Origin: Streptomyces griseomycini
Lineage (GTDB): Bacteria > Actinomycetota > Actinomycetes > Streptomycetales > Streptomycetaceae
DNA length: 64,000 nt
NCBI RefSeq assembly: GCF_014203535.1
Contig: NZ_JACHJI010000008.1
Span: forward strand, 248,001 to 312,000
Direction: 5' to 3'
Each line of letters starts with the position of its first letter. Position 1 is the stretch's first letter. Of this stretch, positions 50,749 to 60,338 are shown piece after piece. The notes under the pieces are model-generated. The model searched no databases. It was not told the origin of the DNA and was given only the letters and a program-made list of their open reading frames with translations. The position numbers and the translations under genes are program-made.

Positions 50749-53700
50749 TCAGCGGGCGTTGAAGTACTTCGCCTCCGGGTGGTGGATCACGATGGCGTCG
50801 GTGGACTGCTCGGGGTGCAGCTGGAACTCCTCGGAGAGCTGCACGCCGATGCGTTCGGGCTCGAGCAGATCGGCGATCTTCGCGCGGTCCTCCAGGTCCG
50901 GGCAGGCGCCGTAGCCGAGGGAGAAGCGGGCGCCCCGGTACTTGAGGGCGAACATGTCCTCCATCGCGGCCGGGTCCTCACCGGCGAAACCGAGCTCGGA
51001 GCGCACGCGCGCGTGCCAGTACTCGGCGAGGGCCTCGGCCAGCTGGACGGACAGGCCGTGCAGCTCGAGGTAGTCGCGGTAGGCGTTGGCCTCGAACATC
51101 CGCGCGGTCTCCTCGCCGATGCGGGAGCCGACGGTGACCACCTGGAGGCCGACGACGTCCCTCTCGCCGGACTCCTCCGGGCGGAAGAAGTCCGCCAGGC
51201 ACAGCCGCCGGCCGCGGCGCTGGCGGGGGAAGGTGAAGCGGGTGCGCTCGTTGCCGGCCTCGTCGAGGATGATGAGGTCGTCGTCCTTGGACACGCACGG
51301 GAAGTAGCCGTAGACGACGGCCGCCTCCAGCAGGTTCTCCGTCTGGAGCCGGTCCAGCAGGCCGCGCAGCCGGGGCCGGCCCTCGGTCTCGACGAGTTCC
51401 TCGTAGGTCGGCCCCTCGCCGGTGCGGGCCTGCTTCAGGCCCCACTGGCCCTTGAACAGCGCGCCCTCGTCGAGCCAGCTCGCGTACTCCTTGAGCTGGA
51501 TGCCCTTGATCACGCGGGTGCCCCAGAACGGCGGGGTGGGGACCGGGTTGTCGGTGGCGACGTCCGAGCGCACGTGTCCGGTCTCGGGGCGCTCCTCGAT
51601 CTCCACGGTGGCGGCGCGGACCCGCCGCTGCCTCAGCTCGGGCAGCTTCGCGCCGGGCACCCCGCGCTTGACGCCGATGAGGGCGTCCATCAGGCGCAGG
51701 CCCTCGAAGGCGTCGCGGGCGTAGCGGACCTCGCCCTGGTAGATCCCGTGCAGGTCCTGCTCGACGTAGGCGCGGGTCAGCGCCGCTCCGCCGAGGATGA
51801 CCGGGTAGTCGGCGGCCAGCCCGCGCTGGTTGAGCTCCTCCAGGTTCTCCTTCATGATCACCGTGGACTTCACCAGCAGCCCGGACATGCCGATCACGTC
51901 CGCCTTGTGCTCGGCGGCGGCGTCCAGGATCGCCGAGACCGGCTGCTTGATGCCCAGGTTGACCACGTTGTAGCCGTTGTTCGACAGGATGATGTCGACG
52001 AGGTTCTTGCCGATGTCGTGCACGTCGCCGCGCACGGTGGCCAGCACGATGGTGCCCTTGCCCGCCTCGTCGGTCTTCTCCATGTGCGGCTCGAGGTGGG
52101 CCACGGCGGCCTTCATCACCTCGGCGGACTGCAGCACGAACGGCAGCTGCATCTGCCCGGAGCCGAACAGCTCGCCGACCACCTTCATGCCGTCGAGCAG
52201 GGTGTCGTTGACGATCGCCAGCGCGGGACGGGTCCGCAGGGCCTCGTCCAGGTCGGCCTCCAGGCCGTTGCGCTCGCCGTCGATGATGCGGCGCTTCAGG
52301 CGCTCCTCCAGCGGCAGCGCGGCCAGTTCCTCGGCCTTGCCGGCCTTCAGCGACTTGGCGGTCGCCCCCTCGAACAGCTGCATCAGCTTCTGCAGCGGGT
52401 CGTAGCCCTCGCGTCGGCGGTCGTAGATCAGGTCGAGGGCCGTGGTGACCTCTTCCTCGCTGAACCGGGCGATCGGCAGGATCTTCGACGCGTGCACGAT
52501 CGCCGAGTCCAGGCCCGCCTTGACGCACTCGTCCAGGAAGACGGAGTTCAGCAGGATCCGCGCGGCCGGGTTGAGGCCGAAGGAGATGTTCGACAGGCCG
52601 AGGGTGGTCTGCACGCGCGGGTGGCGCCGCTTGAGCTCGCGGATGCCCTCGACGGTGGCCAGGCCGTCCTTGCGGGACTCCTCCTGGCCGGTGCAGATGG
52701 TGAAGGTCAGACAGTCGACGAGGATGTCCTCCTCGCGGATGCCCCAGTTGCCGGTCAGGTCGTCGATCAGCCGTTCGGCGATCTCGACCTTCTTCTCGGC
52801 GGTGCGGGCCTGGCCCTCCTCGTCGATGGTGAGCGCGATCAGCGCGGCACCGTGCTCCTGGGCCAGCCGGGTGACGCGGGCGAACCGGGAGTCGGGCCCG
52901 TCGCCGTCCTCGTAGTTCACCGAGTTGATCACCGCGCGGCCGCCCAGCTTCTCCAGCCCGGCCCGGATCACCTCGACCTCGGTGGAGTCCAGCACGATCG
53001 GCAGCGTGGAGGCGGTCGCGAACCGTCCGGCCAGTTCCTCCATGTCGGCGACGCCGTCGCGGCCGACGTAGTCCACGCACAGGTCCAGCATGTGCGCGCC
53101 CTCGCGGATCTGCTCCCGGGCCATCTCCACGCAGTCGTCCCAGCGGCCCTCCAGCATGGCCTCGCGGAACTTCTTCGACCCGTTCGCGTTCGTCCGCTCG
53201 CCGATCGCCAGGTACGACGTGTCCTGCCGGAACGGCACGCTCTGGTAGAGGGAGGCGGCGCCCGGCTCGGGCCGGGGGTCGCGCTCGGGCGGGGTCACAC
53301 CGCGCACCCGCTCCACGAGCCGGCGCAGGTGCTCCGGGGTGGTGCCGCAGCAGCCGCCGACCAGGCTCAGGCCGTAGTCCCGGACGAAGGTCTCCTGGGC
53401 GTCGGCCAGCTCCGGGGGCGTCAGCGGGTAGTGCGCGCCCTCGGCCGTCAGGACCGGCAGCCCCGCGTTCGGCATGCACGACAGCGGCACGCGCGCGTGC
53501 CGGGCCAGGTAGCGCAGGTGCTCGCTCATCTCGGCCGGGCCGGTCGCGCAGTTCAGGCCGATCATGTCGATGCCCAGCGGTTCCAGCGCCGTCAGCGCCG
53601 CACCGATCTCCGAACCCAGCAGCATCGTCCCGGTCGTCTCGACCGTCACCGAGACGATCAGGGGCACGTCGTAGCCGGCGACCTCCATGGCCCGGCGGGC

Positions 53701-54261
53701 GGCGATGACCGAGGCCTTGGTCTGCAGCAGGTCCTGGGTGGTCTCCACGAGCAGCGCGTCGGCGCCGCCGGCCAGCAGGCCCTCCGCGTTCTGCTGGTAG
53801 GCGTCACGGATCGCGGTGAAGGTGGTGTGGCCGAGGGTGGGCAGCTTGGTGCCGGGGCCCATGGAGCCGAGGACCCACCGCTGACGGCCGTCGCGGGCGC
53901 CGAACTCGTCGGCGGTCTCGCGGGCGATGCGCGCGCCGGCCTCGGAGAGCTCCGCGACGCGCTCCGCGATGTCGTACTCGCCGAGGGCGGTGAGGTTGGC
54001 GCCGAAGGTGTTGGTCTCCACGCAGTCGACACCGGCGTCGAAGTACGCGGAGTGGACCGAACGGACGATGTCCGGGCGGGTCAGGTTCAGGATCTCGTTG
54101 CAGCCTTCGAGGTTCTCGAAGTCCTCGAGCGTGGGGTCCTGGGCCTGGAGCATGGTGCCCATCGCCCCGTCGGCGACCACCACACGGGTGGCGAACGCCT
54201 CACGGAGGGCGGACGCACGGGTCCGGCTGTCGGCGGAAGGGGTCAGCGGCAACGAGGCCAT
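50749..54261 (-). CDS. metH: Cobalamin-dependent methionine synthase MetH
   Basis: 1170-residue four-module enzyme that methylates homocysteine using methyl-tetrahydrofolate and cobalamin. The homocysteine domain (about 1-310) has the zinc site GGCCGTTP near residue 304. The folate domain follows (about 340-610). The cobalamin domain has DVHDIGKNLV near residue 748, whose His ligates cobalt. The activation domain (about 880-1170) binds SAM. I chose ATG 54261, with GAGGGAG 8 bases upstream; the extended frame lies in the leader. Length and domain order are normal. It diverges from gylR by about 300 bases, which include a structured leader of unknown class. Confidence 0.97.
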   Translation of the reverse strand: MASLPLTPSADSRTRASALREAFATRVVVADGAMGTMLQAQDPTLEDFENLEGCNEILNLTRPDIVRSVHSAYFDAGVDCVETNTFGANLTALGEYDIAERVAELSEAGARIARETADEFGARDGRQRWVLGSMGPGTKLPTLGHTTFTAIRDAYQQNAEGLLAGGADALLVETTQDLLQTKASVIAARRAMEVAGYDVPLIVSVTVETTGTMLLGSEIGAALTALEPLGIDMIGLNCATGPAEMSEHLRYLARHARVPLSCMPNAGLPVLTAEGAHYPLTPPELADAQETFVRDYGLSLVGGCCGTTPEHLRRLVERVRGVTPPERDPRPEPGAASLYQSVPFRQDTSYLAIGERTNANGSKKFREAMLEGRWDDCVEMAREQIREGAHMLDLCVDYVGRDGVADMEELAGRFATASTLPIVLDSTEVEVIRAGLEKLGGRAVINSVNYEDGDGPDSRFARVTRLAQEHGAALIALTIDEEGQARTAEKKVEIAERLIDDLTGNWGIREEDILVDCLTFTICTGQEESRKDGLATVEGIRELKRRHPRVQTTLGLSNISFGLNPAARILLNSVFLDECVKAGLDSAIVHASKILPIARFSEEEVTTALDLIYDRRREGYDPLQKLMQLFEGATAKSLKAGKAEELAALPLEERLKRRIIDGERNGLEADLDEALRTRPALAIVNDTLLDGMKVVGELFGSGQMQLPFVLQSAEVMKAAVAHLEPHMEKTDEAGKGTIVLATVRGDVHDIGKNLVDIILSNNGYNVVNLGIKQPVSAILDAAAEHKADVIGMSGLLVKSTVIMKENLEELNQRGLAADYPVILGGAALTRAYVEQDLHGIYQGEVRYARDAFEGLRLMDALIGVKRGVPGAKLPELRQRRVRAATVEIEERPETGHVRSDVATDNPVPTPPFWGTRVIKGIQLKEYASWLDEGALFKGQWGLKQARTGEGPTYEELVETEGRPRLRGLLDRLQTENLLEAAVVYGYFPCVSKDDDLIILDEAGNERTRFTFPRQRRGRRLCLADFFRPEESGERDVVGLQVVTVGSRIGEETARMFEANAYRDYLELHGLSVQLAEALAEYWHARVRSELGFAGEDPAAMEDMFALKYRGARFSLGYGACPDLEDRAKIADLLEPERIGVQLSEEFQLHPEQSTDAIVIHHPEAKYFNAR

Positions 54262-54336
54262 GAAAGGGGCTCCCTCAGGTGCGACGGCTGTCGGCTTTGC
54301 GGCTGCCCGGAAAAACCGGTCGTCGGACTTTCCCGG

Positions 54337-54375
54337 CAGGACGCACGCCGTCAGGGTATCCGGGACCGCGTCCTG
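54337..54375 (-). promoter_or_regulatory. Structured metH leader of unrecognised class
   Basis: CAGGACGC (54337-54344) pairs with GCGTCCTG (54368-54375) in the leader upstream of metH, with CCCGG/CCGGG segments that could form a second helix. I cannot match it to B12, SAM or SAH riboswitch consensus from memory. Confidence 0.35.
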
Positions 54376-54481
54376 ATGTTCAGGGCGTCCACGGGCCGGA
54401 CGATGATGGCCGGCGGCCGGCGTGCGGAGCACGGACGGCGCAACGGATCACGGCCGACCATTAGCGAGAGGTCGGCATGGA

Positions 54482-54506
54482 CCGGTAGTGTTCGACATTG
54501 CCGAAC
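54482..54506. promoter_or_regulatory. GylR operator upstream of gylR
   Basis: CCGGTAGTGTTCGACATTGC, continuing to GAAC at 54506, is the near reverse complement of a site upstream of glpF. It includes GTTCG-N7-CGAAC. Located 54 bases before gylR, it suits autoregulation. Confidence 0.75.
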
Positions 54507-54559
54507 GGCGGCAGCGGCGTCGCGGGTCGACGGTCGAACGGGACGGAGGCAGTACGGCG

Positions 54560-55324
54560 ATGGCACGGAACATCCAGTCGCTCGAACGGGCGGCGGCGAT
54601 GCTGCGGTTGCTCGCGGGTGGCGAGCGACGGCTCGGCCTGTCGGACATCGCCTCGTCGCTGGGCCTCGCCAAGGGCACCGCCCACGGCATACTGCGCACC
54701 CTCCAGCAGGAGGGGTTCGTCGAGCAGGACGACACCTCCGGGCGCTACCAGCTGGGCGCCGAGCTGCTGCGCCTGGGGACCACCTATCTCGACGTGCACG
54801 AACTGCGGGCGCGCGCCCTGGTGTGGACGGACGACCTGGCCCGCTCCAGCGGCGAGAGCGTCTACCTGGGCGTGCTGCACCAGCAGGGCGTGCTGATCGT
54901 GCACCACGTCTTCCGGCCCGACGACAGCCGGCAGGTCCTGGAGATAGGGGCCATGCAGCCACTGCACTCCACCGCCCTGGGCAAGGTGCTGTCGGCCTAC
55001 GACCCGGTGGCGCACAGCGAGGCCCTGGAGGCCGACCGCAAGGCGTTCACCGACCGCACGGTGTGCGAGCTGGACGCCTTTGAGCACATCCTCGACCTCA
55101 CGCGCGCGCGTGGTTACGCGGCGGACGTCGAGGAGACCTGGGAGGGCGTGGCGTCCGTGGCGGCGCCCATCCACGACCGGCGGCGCATGCCGGTGGGCGC
55201 GGTGGGCGTCACGGGCGCGGTGGAGCGGCTGCGCCGGGACGGCGAGCTGCGCCCCGAGCTGATCGCGGCGGTACGGGACTGCGCCCGCGCGGTGTCGCGG
55301 GACCTGGGCGCCGGGCGGTTCTGA
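54560..55324 (+). CDS. gylR: Glycerol operon repressor GylR (IclR family)
   Basis: 254-residue IclR-family regulator. An N-terminal winged helix-turn-helix (about residues 5-65, SLERAAAMLRLLAGGERRLG then GLAKGTAHGILRTLQQEG) is followed by the IclR effector domain (about 75-250). I chose ATG 54560, with GGAGG 10 bases upstream. It precedes glpF-glpK-glpD on the same strand, matching the gylR-gylCABX layout of S. coelicolor, where GylR represses until glycerol or glycerol-3-phosphate is present. Operator-like sites lie before both gylR and glpF. A terminator follows, so the operon is separately transcribed. Confidence 0.95.
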   Translation: MARNIQSLERAAAMLRLLAGGERRLGLSDIASSLGLAKGTAHGILRTLQQEGFVEQDDTSGRYQLGAELLRLGTTYLDVHELRARALVWTDDLARSSGESVYLGVLHQQGVLIVHHVFRPDDSRQVLEIGAMQPLHSTALGKVLSAYDPVAHSEALEADRKAFTDRTVCELDAFEHILDLTRARGYAADVEETWEGVASVAAPIHDRRRMPVGAVGVTGAVERLRRDGELRPELIAAVRDCARAVSRDLGAGRF

Positions 55325-55354
55325 GCACCGCGAGGGGCCTGTCGCACGCATGGG

Positions 55355-55382
55355 GACCGGGATGCCGCGGAGCATCCCGGTC
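55355..55382 (+). terminator. Terminator after gylR
   Basis: 11-base perfect stem GACCGGGATGC (55355-55365) and its complement (55372-55382) around CGCGGA, 30 bases past the gylR stop. Confidence 0.8.
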
Positions 55383-55490
55383 GCAGCCGTACCCTGGTGC
55401 AGGCATATCGGGCCAACCATGACAGAACACCCCCCGGAGATCGGCGATTCGCGGCGATCAATAACGATCGCGCTTTCGAGAACCAAACTC

Positions 55491-55519
55491 TTGACGGGTG
55501 CGTGACGCCGGGCAAGACT
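55491..55519 (+). promoter_or_regulatory. Candidate promoter of the glycerol operon
   Basis: TTGACG (55491-55496) and AAGACT (55514-55519) with a 17-base spacer. The GylR-like operator begins 10 bases past the -10, covering the expected start of transcription. Confidence 0.5.
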
Positions 55520-55529
55520 CCCGTCCATC

Positions 55530-55555
55530 GGTCGGCATTGTCGAACACCTACCGG
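55530..55555. promoter_or_regulatory. GylR operator upstream of glpF
   Basis: GGTCGGCATTGTCGAACACC followed by TACCGG matches the reverse complement of the site before gylR at almost every base. Located 118 bases before glpF. Confidence 0.75.
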
Positions 55556-55672
55556 CAATACGCGCTAGAGTGTGACAACGCCAAGGGCCGGCATCGCTCT
55601 CACCCCTGAGGGCGCCAATCCCCGGTGGGACCCGGGGGTCGGCTCCCTGGACGAAGGACAAAGGAGTCGCGG

Positions 55673-56467
55673 GTGTCCAGCTCCGACATCTTCATCGGCG
55701 AGACCATCGGTACCGCCATACTCATCCTGCTCGGCGGCGGTGTGTGTGCCGCCGTGACGCTGAAGGCCTCCAAGGCCCGTAACGCCGGCTGGCTCGCCAT
55801 CGCCTTCGGGTGGGGCTTCGCCGTCATGACCGCGGTGTACATCGCCGGTCCGCTCTCCGGCGCCCACCTCAACCCGGCCGTGACCGTGGCGCTCGCCATC
55901 AAGGACGGCGAGTGGAGCAACGTTCCGACCTACTTCGCCGGAGAGTTCCTCGGCGCGATGATCGGCGCGACCCTGGTCTGGATCGCCTACTACGGCCAGT
56001 TCCAGGCGCACCTGACCGACAAGGAGATCGTCGGCGGTCCGGGCGCGCAGGCCACCGCCGCCAAGGCGGTCGAGGCCCAGGAGAAGGGCGCCGGCCCCGT
56101 CCTCGGCGTCTTCTCCACCGGTCCGGAGATCCGGAACACGGTGCAGAACCTCGCGACGGAGGTCATCGGCACCGTCGTCCTGCTGCTCGCCGTGCTCACC
56201 CAGGGCCTGAACGACGCGGGCAACGGCCTCGGTGTGCTGGGCGGTCTGATCACGGCACTCGTGGTCGTCTCCATCGGTCTGTCGCTCGGCGGCCCGACCG
56301 GTTACGCGATCAACCCGGCCCGCGACCTCGGTCCGCGCATCGTGCACGCCCTGCTGCCCCTGCCCAACAAGGGCGGCTCCGACTGGGCCTACGCCTGGAT
56401 CCCGGTGGTCGGCCCGCTGATCGGCGGCGCCCTCGCGGCCGGCATCTACAACGTCGCCTTCGCCTAG
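55673..56467 (+). CDS. glpF: Glycerol uptake facilitator GlpF
   Basis: 264-residue aquaglyceroporin with six membrane helices. Both NPA boxes are present: HLNPAVT near residue 68 and INPARDLGPR near residue 217, the latter with the downstream Asp typical of glycerol facilitators. GTG 55673 has AAGGAG 6 bases upstream. It is the first gene of glpF-glpK-glpD; glpK follows after 82 bases. It lets glycerol cross the membrane passively, to be trapped by phosphorylation. Confidence 0.96.
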   Translation: MSSSDIFIGETIGTAILILLGGGVCAAVTLKASKARNAGWLAIAFGWGFAVMTAVYIAGPLSGAHLNPAVTVALAIKDGEWSNVPTYFAGEFLGAMIGATLVWIAYYGQFQAHLTDKEIVGGPGAQATAAKAVEAQEKGAGPVLGVFSTGPEIRNTVQNLATEVIGTVVLLLAVLTQGLNDAGNGLGVLGGLITALVVVSIGLSLGGPTGYAINPARDLGPRIVHALLPLPNKGGSDWAYAWIPVVGPLIGGALAAGIYNVAFA

Positions 56468-56549
56468 GCGACCGGTCCGCCGCGCCCCCGAATCCCGCAG
56501 AAGCGCCGTACGCACAGCCCCTCCACCAAGGAACTCCCAGGAGCACACA

Positions 56550-58088
56550 GTGACCGACGCCCACACCGCCGGCCCGTTCATCGCAGCCATCGACCAGGGC
56601 ACCACCTCGTCCCGCTGCATCGTCTTCGACCGCGACGGGCGCATCGTCTCCGTCGACCAGAAGGAGCACGAGCAGATCTTCCCCAAGCCGGGCTGGGTCG
56701 AGCACGACGCCACCGAGATCTGGACCAACGTCCAGGAGGTCGTCGCCGGAGCCATCGAGAAGGCCGGCATCACCCGCGACGACATCAAGGCCATCGGCAT
56801 CACCAACCAGCGCGAGACCACCGTGCTGTGGGACAGGAACACCGGCGAGCCCGTCCACAACGCCATCGTCTGGCAGGACACCCGCACCGACGCCCTGTGC
56901 CGCGAGCTCGGCCGCAACGTCGGCCAGGACCGCTTCCGCCGCGAGACCGGCCTCCCCCTCGCCTCCTACTTCGCCGGCCCCAAGGCCCGCTGGCTGCTCG
57001 ACAACGTCGAGGGGCTCCAGGAGCGCGCCGAGGCGGGCGACATCCTCTTCGGCACCATGGACACCTGGGTCATCTGGAACCTGACCGGTGGCGTCGACGG
57101 CGGCCACCACGTCACCGACGTGACCAACGCGTCCCGCACCCTGCTGATGAACCTGCACACCATGCAGTGGGACGAGAGGATCGCCGAGTCCATCGGCGTC
57201 CCGCTGGCGATGCTCCCCGAGATCCGCTCCTCCGCCGAGGTCTACGGCGAGATCAAGGGCGGCAAGCTGGGCGACCTGCTCGGCGGCATCCCGGTCGCCT
57301 CCGCGCTCGGCGACCAGCAGGCGGCCCTGTTCGGCCAGACCTGCTTCTCCGAGGGCGAGACCAAGTCGACGTACGGCACCGGCACCTTCATGGTGATGAA
57401 CACCGGTGACAAGATCATCAACTCCTACAGCGGTCTGCTGACCACCGTCGGCTACCGGATCGGCGGCCAGAAGCCGGTCTACGCCCTGGAGGGCTCGATC
57501 GCCGTCACCGGCTCGCTGGTGCAGTGGATGCGCGACCAGATGGGCCTGATCTCCACCGCCGCCGAGATCGAGACGCTCGCGCTCTCGGTCGAGGACAACG
57601 GCGGCGCCTACTTCGTGCCGGCCTTCTCCGGCCTGTTCGCCCCGTACTGGCGCTCCGACGCCCGCGGTGTGATCGCCGGCCTCACCCGGTACGTCACCAA
57701 GGCGCACCTCGCGCGCGCCGTCCTGGAGGCCACCGCCTGGCAGACGCGGGAGATCGCGGACGCCATGACGAAGGACTCCGGTGTGGAGCTGACCGCCCTC
57801 AAGGTCGACGGCGGCATGACCTCCAACAACCTGCTGATGCAGACGCTCTCGGACTTCCTGGACGCCCCCGTGGTGCGCCCGATGGTCGCCGAGACCACCT
57901 GCCTCGGCGCCGCCTACGCCGCCGGCCTCGCCGTCGGCTTCTGGAACAGCACCGACGACCTGCGCGCCAACTGGCGGCGGGCCGCCGAGTGGACCCCCCG
58001 CATGGACGCGGAGACCCGCGACCGTGAGTACAAGAACTGGCTCAAGGCCGTCGAGCGGACCATGGGCTGGCTCGAGGACGAGGAGTAA
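56550..58088 (+). CDS. glpK: Glycerol kinase GlpK
   Basis: 512-residue FGGY kinase that phosphorylates glycerol with ATP, trapping it as glycerol-3-phosphate. AIDQGTTSSRCIVFD at the N-terminus binds ATP and NQRETTVLWD lies near residue 88. The FGGY signature region TYGTGTFMVMNTG is near residue 272 and VDGGMTSNNLLMQTLSD near residue 415. GTG 56550, with AGGAG upstream. glpD follows 9 bases after its stop, so the two are cotranslated. Confidence 0.97.
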   Translation: MTDAHTAGPFIAAIDQGTTSSRCIVFDRDGRIVSVDQKEHEQIFPKPGWVEHDATEIWTNVQEVVAGAIEKAGITRDDIKAIGITNQRETTVLWDRNTGEPVHNAIVWQDTRTDALCRELGRNVGQDRFRRETGLPLASYFAGPKARWLLDNVEGLQERAEAGDILFGTMDTWVIWNLTGGVDGGHHVTDVTNASRTLLMNLHTMQWDERIAESIGVPLAMLPEIRSSAEVYGEIKGGKLGDLLGGIPVASALGDQQAALFGQTCFSEGETKSTYGTGTFMVMNTGDKIINSYSGLLTTVGYRIGGQKPVYALEGSIAVTGSLVQWMRDQMGLISTAAEIETLALSVEDNGGAYFVPAFSGLFAPYWRSDARGVIAGLTRYVTKAHLARAVLEATAWQTREIADAMTKDSGVELTALKVDGGMTSNNLLMQTLSDFLDAPVVRPMVAETTCLGAAYAAGLAVGFWNSTDDLRANWRRAAEWTPRMDAETRDREYKNWLKAVERTMGWLEDEE

Positions 58089-58097
58089 GAAACCGCC

Positions 58098-59714
58098 ATG
58101 ACCACCCAGTCCACCCTGCAGTCCGTGCCTGCCCTGGGGACGCACCCGGCGTCCGGCTCGAACCCGAGCCGCGCCGAGACCCGGGAGCAGCTCTCCAAGG
58201 CGTCGTACGACCTTCTCGTGATCGGCGGCGGCATCCTGGGCATCTCCACCGCCTGGCACGCCGCGCAGTCCGGCCTCAGGGTGGCCCTGGTGGACGCCGG
58301 CGACTTCGCCGGCGCCACCTCCTCCGCCTCCTCCAAGCTGCTCCACGGCGGTCTGCGCTACCTGCAGACCGGCGCGGTGAAGCTGGTGGCGGAGAACCAC
58401 TTCGAGCGCCGTGCGGTCTCCCGCCAGGTGGCCCCCCACCTGGCGAACCCGCTCACGTTCTACCTCCCCGTGTACAAGGGCGGGCCGCACGGCGCGGCGA
58501 AGCTCGGGGCCGGTGTCTTCGCGTACTCGATGCTGTCGGCCTTCGGCGACGGCGTCGGGCACCTGCTGTCCCCCGCCAAGGCGCAGGCGGACGTGCCGGA
58601 GCTGCGCACCGAGAACCTCAAGGCCGTGGCCGTGTACGGCGACGACCAGATGAACGACGCGCGCATGGCGCTGATGACGGTCCGCGCGGCCGTCGACGCG
58701 GGCGCCGTCGTCCTCAACCACGCCGAGGTGACGGGGCTGCGCTTCACCAACGGCCGGGTCACCGGCGCCGAGCTGCGCGACCGCCTCTCGGGCGACGAGT
58801 TCGGCGTGAACGCCCGGCTCGTGCTGAACGCGACCGGCCCGTGGGTCGACCACCTGCGCCGCATGGAGGACCCGAACGCCGCGCCGTCCATCCGCCTGTC
58901 GAAGGGCGCGCACCTGGTCCTGAAGCGGACCTCCCCGTGGAAGGCCGCGCTGGCCACCCCGATCGACAAGTACCGGATCACCTTCGCCCTCCCCTGGGAG
59001 GACATGCTGCTGCTCGGCACGACCGACGAGGTGTTCGAGGGCGACCCGGCGGACGTCGCGGTCGACGACAAGGACATATCCCAGATCCTCGACGAGGCCG
59101 CGTTCTCCATCCGCGACCAGCAGCTCGACCGTGACCTGATCACCTACGCGTTCGCCGGCCTGCGGGTGCTGCCGGGCGGTCCCGGGGACACGGCGAAGGC
59201 CAAGCGGGAGACGGTGGTCACCGAGGGCCGGGGCGGGATGCTGTCCGTCGCGGGCGGCAAGTGGACCACGTTCCGCCACATCGGCCGTACGGTGATGCGG
59301 AAGCTCCAGGAGCTGCCGGGTCACCCGCTGGGCGACGGCTTCGAGCCGGTCTCCGCGCTGCCGAAGAAGCTGCCGCTGCCGGGTGTCGCCAACCCGCGCG
59401 CGGTCGCCCACCGGCTGCTGGTCGACGGCCCCGCGCCCGGCCCGCGCATGGCCGCGGACACCGCCAGGCACCTGGCCACCCACTACGGTTCGCTGGCCTT
59501 CGACATCGCCCGCCTGGCGAACGAGGACCCGGCGCTGGGCCGGCGCGTCCACCCGGACGCCCCGGAGATCTGGGCGCAGGTCGTGTGGGCCCGCGACCAC
59601 GAGTGGGCCGAGACGGTGGACGACGTGCTGCGCCGCCGCACCACCCTGACGATCCGCGGCCTGGCCACGGACGAGGTCCGCGCGAACGTCCAGGAGCTGC
59701 TCGACAAGAAGTAG
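58098..59714 (+). CDS. glpD: Glycerol-3-phosphate dehydrogenase GlpD (FAD, membrane-associated)
   Basis: 538-residue flavoprotein that oxidises glycerol-3-phosphate to dihydroxyacetone phosphate and passes electrons to menaquinone. The FAD-binding GGGILGISTAWHAAQSGLRV starts near residue 43, followed by FAGATSSASSKLLHGGLRYL. The GAHLVLKR and AGLRVLPGGPGD segments complete the family pattern. ATG 58098. It ends the glycerol operon, with a strong terminator about 75 bases past its stop. Confidence 0.96.
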   Translation: MTTQSTLQSVPALGTHPASGSNPSRAETREQLSKASYDLLVIGGGILGISTAWHAAQSGLRVALVDAGDFAGATSSASSKLLHGGLRYLQTGAVKLVAENHFERRAVSRQVAPHLANPLTFYLPVYKGGPHGAAKLGAGVFAYSMLSAFGDGVGHLLSPAKAQADVPELRTENLKAVAVYGDDQMNDARMALMTVRAAVDAGAVVLNHAEVTGLRFTNGRVTGAELRDRLSGDEFGVNARLVLNATGPWVDHLRRMEDPNAAPSIRLSKGAHLVLKRTSPWKAALATPIDKYRITFALPWEDMLLLGTTDEVFEGDPADVAVDDKDISQILDEAAFSIRDQQLDRDLITYAFAGLRVLPGGPGDTAKAKRETVVTEGRGGMLSVAGGKWTTFRHIGRTVMRKLQELPGHPLGDGFEPVSALPKKLPLPGVANPRAVAHRLLVDGPAPGPRMAADTARHLATHYGSLAFDIARLANEDPALGRRVHPDAPEIWAQVVWARDHEWAETVDDVLRRRTTLTIRGLATDEVRANVQELLDKK

Positions 59715-59786
59715 GCCGGCACTCGCCCGACGGGATGCGGCCGAGAGGCCCCGGCTCCCCCGCACGGGGGCCGGTACGGGGAGGGG

Positions 59787-59816
59787 GGGGCGGCTCCGCG
59801 CCGACGGAGCCGCCCC
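59787..59816 (+). terminator. Terminator after glpD
   Basis: 12-base perfect stem GGGGCGGCTCCG (59787-59798) and its complement (59805-59816) around CGCCGA. Flanking G-run and C-run extend the pairing. Confidence 0.88.
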
Positions 59817-59868
59817 CTCCCCTGCCCGGGACCGGCCCGGGGCCTCGGGGCGTGCCGCCGCGGGAGAC

Positions 59869-60338
59869 CTCCGCGTCCGCGCCGCGACCGCCGCCGACCG
59901 TGCGGCGGTCACCGGTCCGCCCGTCTCCTCCCGGGGAGGCACGACCGTCGTGGGCCACGGGACCGGGTACGACGCGGCACGGCCGCCGGCGCCGGTCGCC
60001 GAGCGGGAGGGCGTCCCGGCCGGGCTGCTCACGCACGCGGTCGCCGACGGCGCCCTGGAGGTCGTCACGGTGGACGCGGTGGTGCGGCACGCCGGGGCGG
60101 GCGGCGCGCTGCCCCGCGCGGTCGTCGAGGTCGCCCGCGGAGGGCGCGCCGGGTGCGGCTGGTGGCCACCGACGGCAGCCCGGACGCGCTGCGCTTCCAC
60201 CAGCGCCGCGGCCTGCGCATCGTCGGTGTCGCCCCGGGCGCGGTCGACGCGGCGCGCCGGCTCGAGCCGTCCGTCCCGGGGACGGGCGACCACGGCGTCC
60301 CCCCGCACGCCGGGCCCACCCCGGAGCCGGTGCCGTGA
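59869..60338 (+). pseudogene. GNAT acetyltransferase remnant, start lost and one frameshift
   Basis: From about 59869 the plus strand reads RVRAATAADRAA, then VGHGTGYDAA, then LLTHAVADGALEVVTVDAVV, resembling the first half of a GNAT acetyltransferase, with the acetyl-CoA loop altered (RHAGAGGALP). The coding sense then moves to another frame near 60141: RRVRLVATDG, DALRFHQRRGLRIVGVAPGA and DAARRLEPSV, the usual family C-terminus, ending at 60338. No plausible start codon precedes the first part; GTG 59950 is internal. The frame break needs one base deleted or two inserted. I infer a decayed gene, possibly a sequencing error. Confidence 0.65.

Noticed and set aside
54262..54480. B12 riboswitch before metH
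   Set aside because: The B12 box and the conserved GGGAA...GGTG core are not present in the expected order.
50695..55083. A 1462-codon open frame on the plus strand
   Set aside because: Antisense to metH, whose motifs are unambiguous; no ribosome site or domain.
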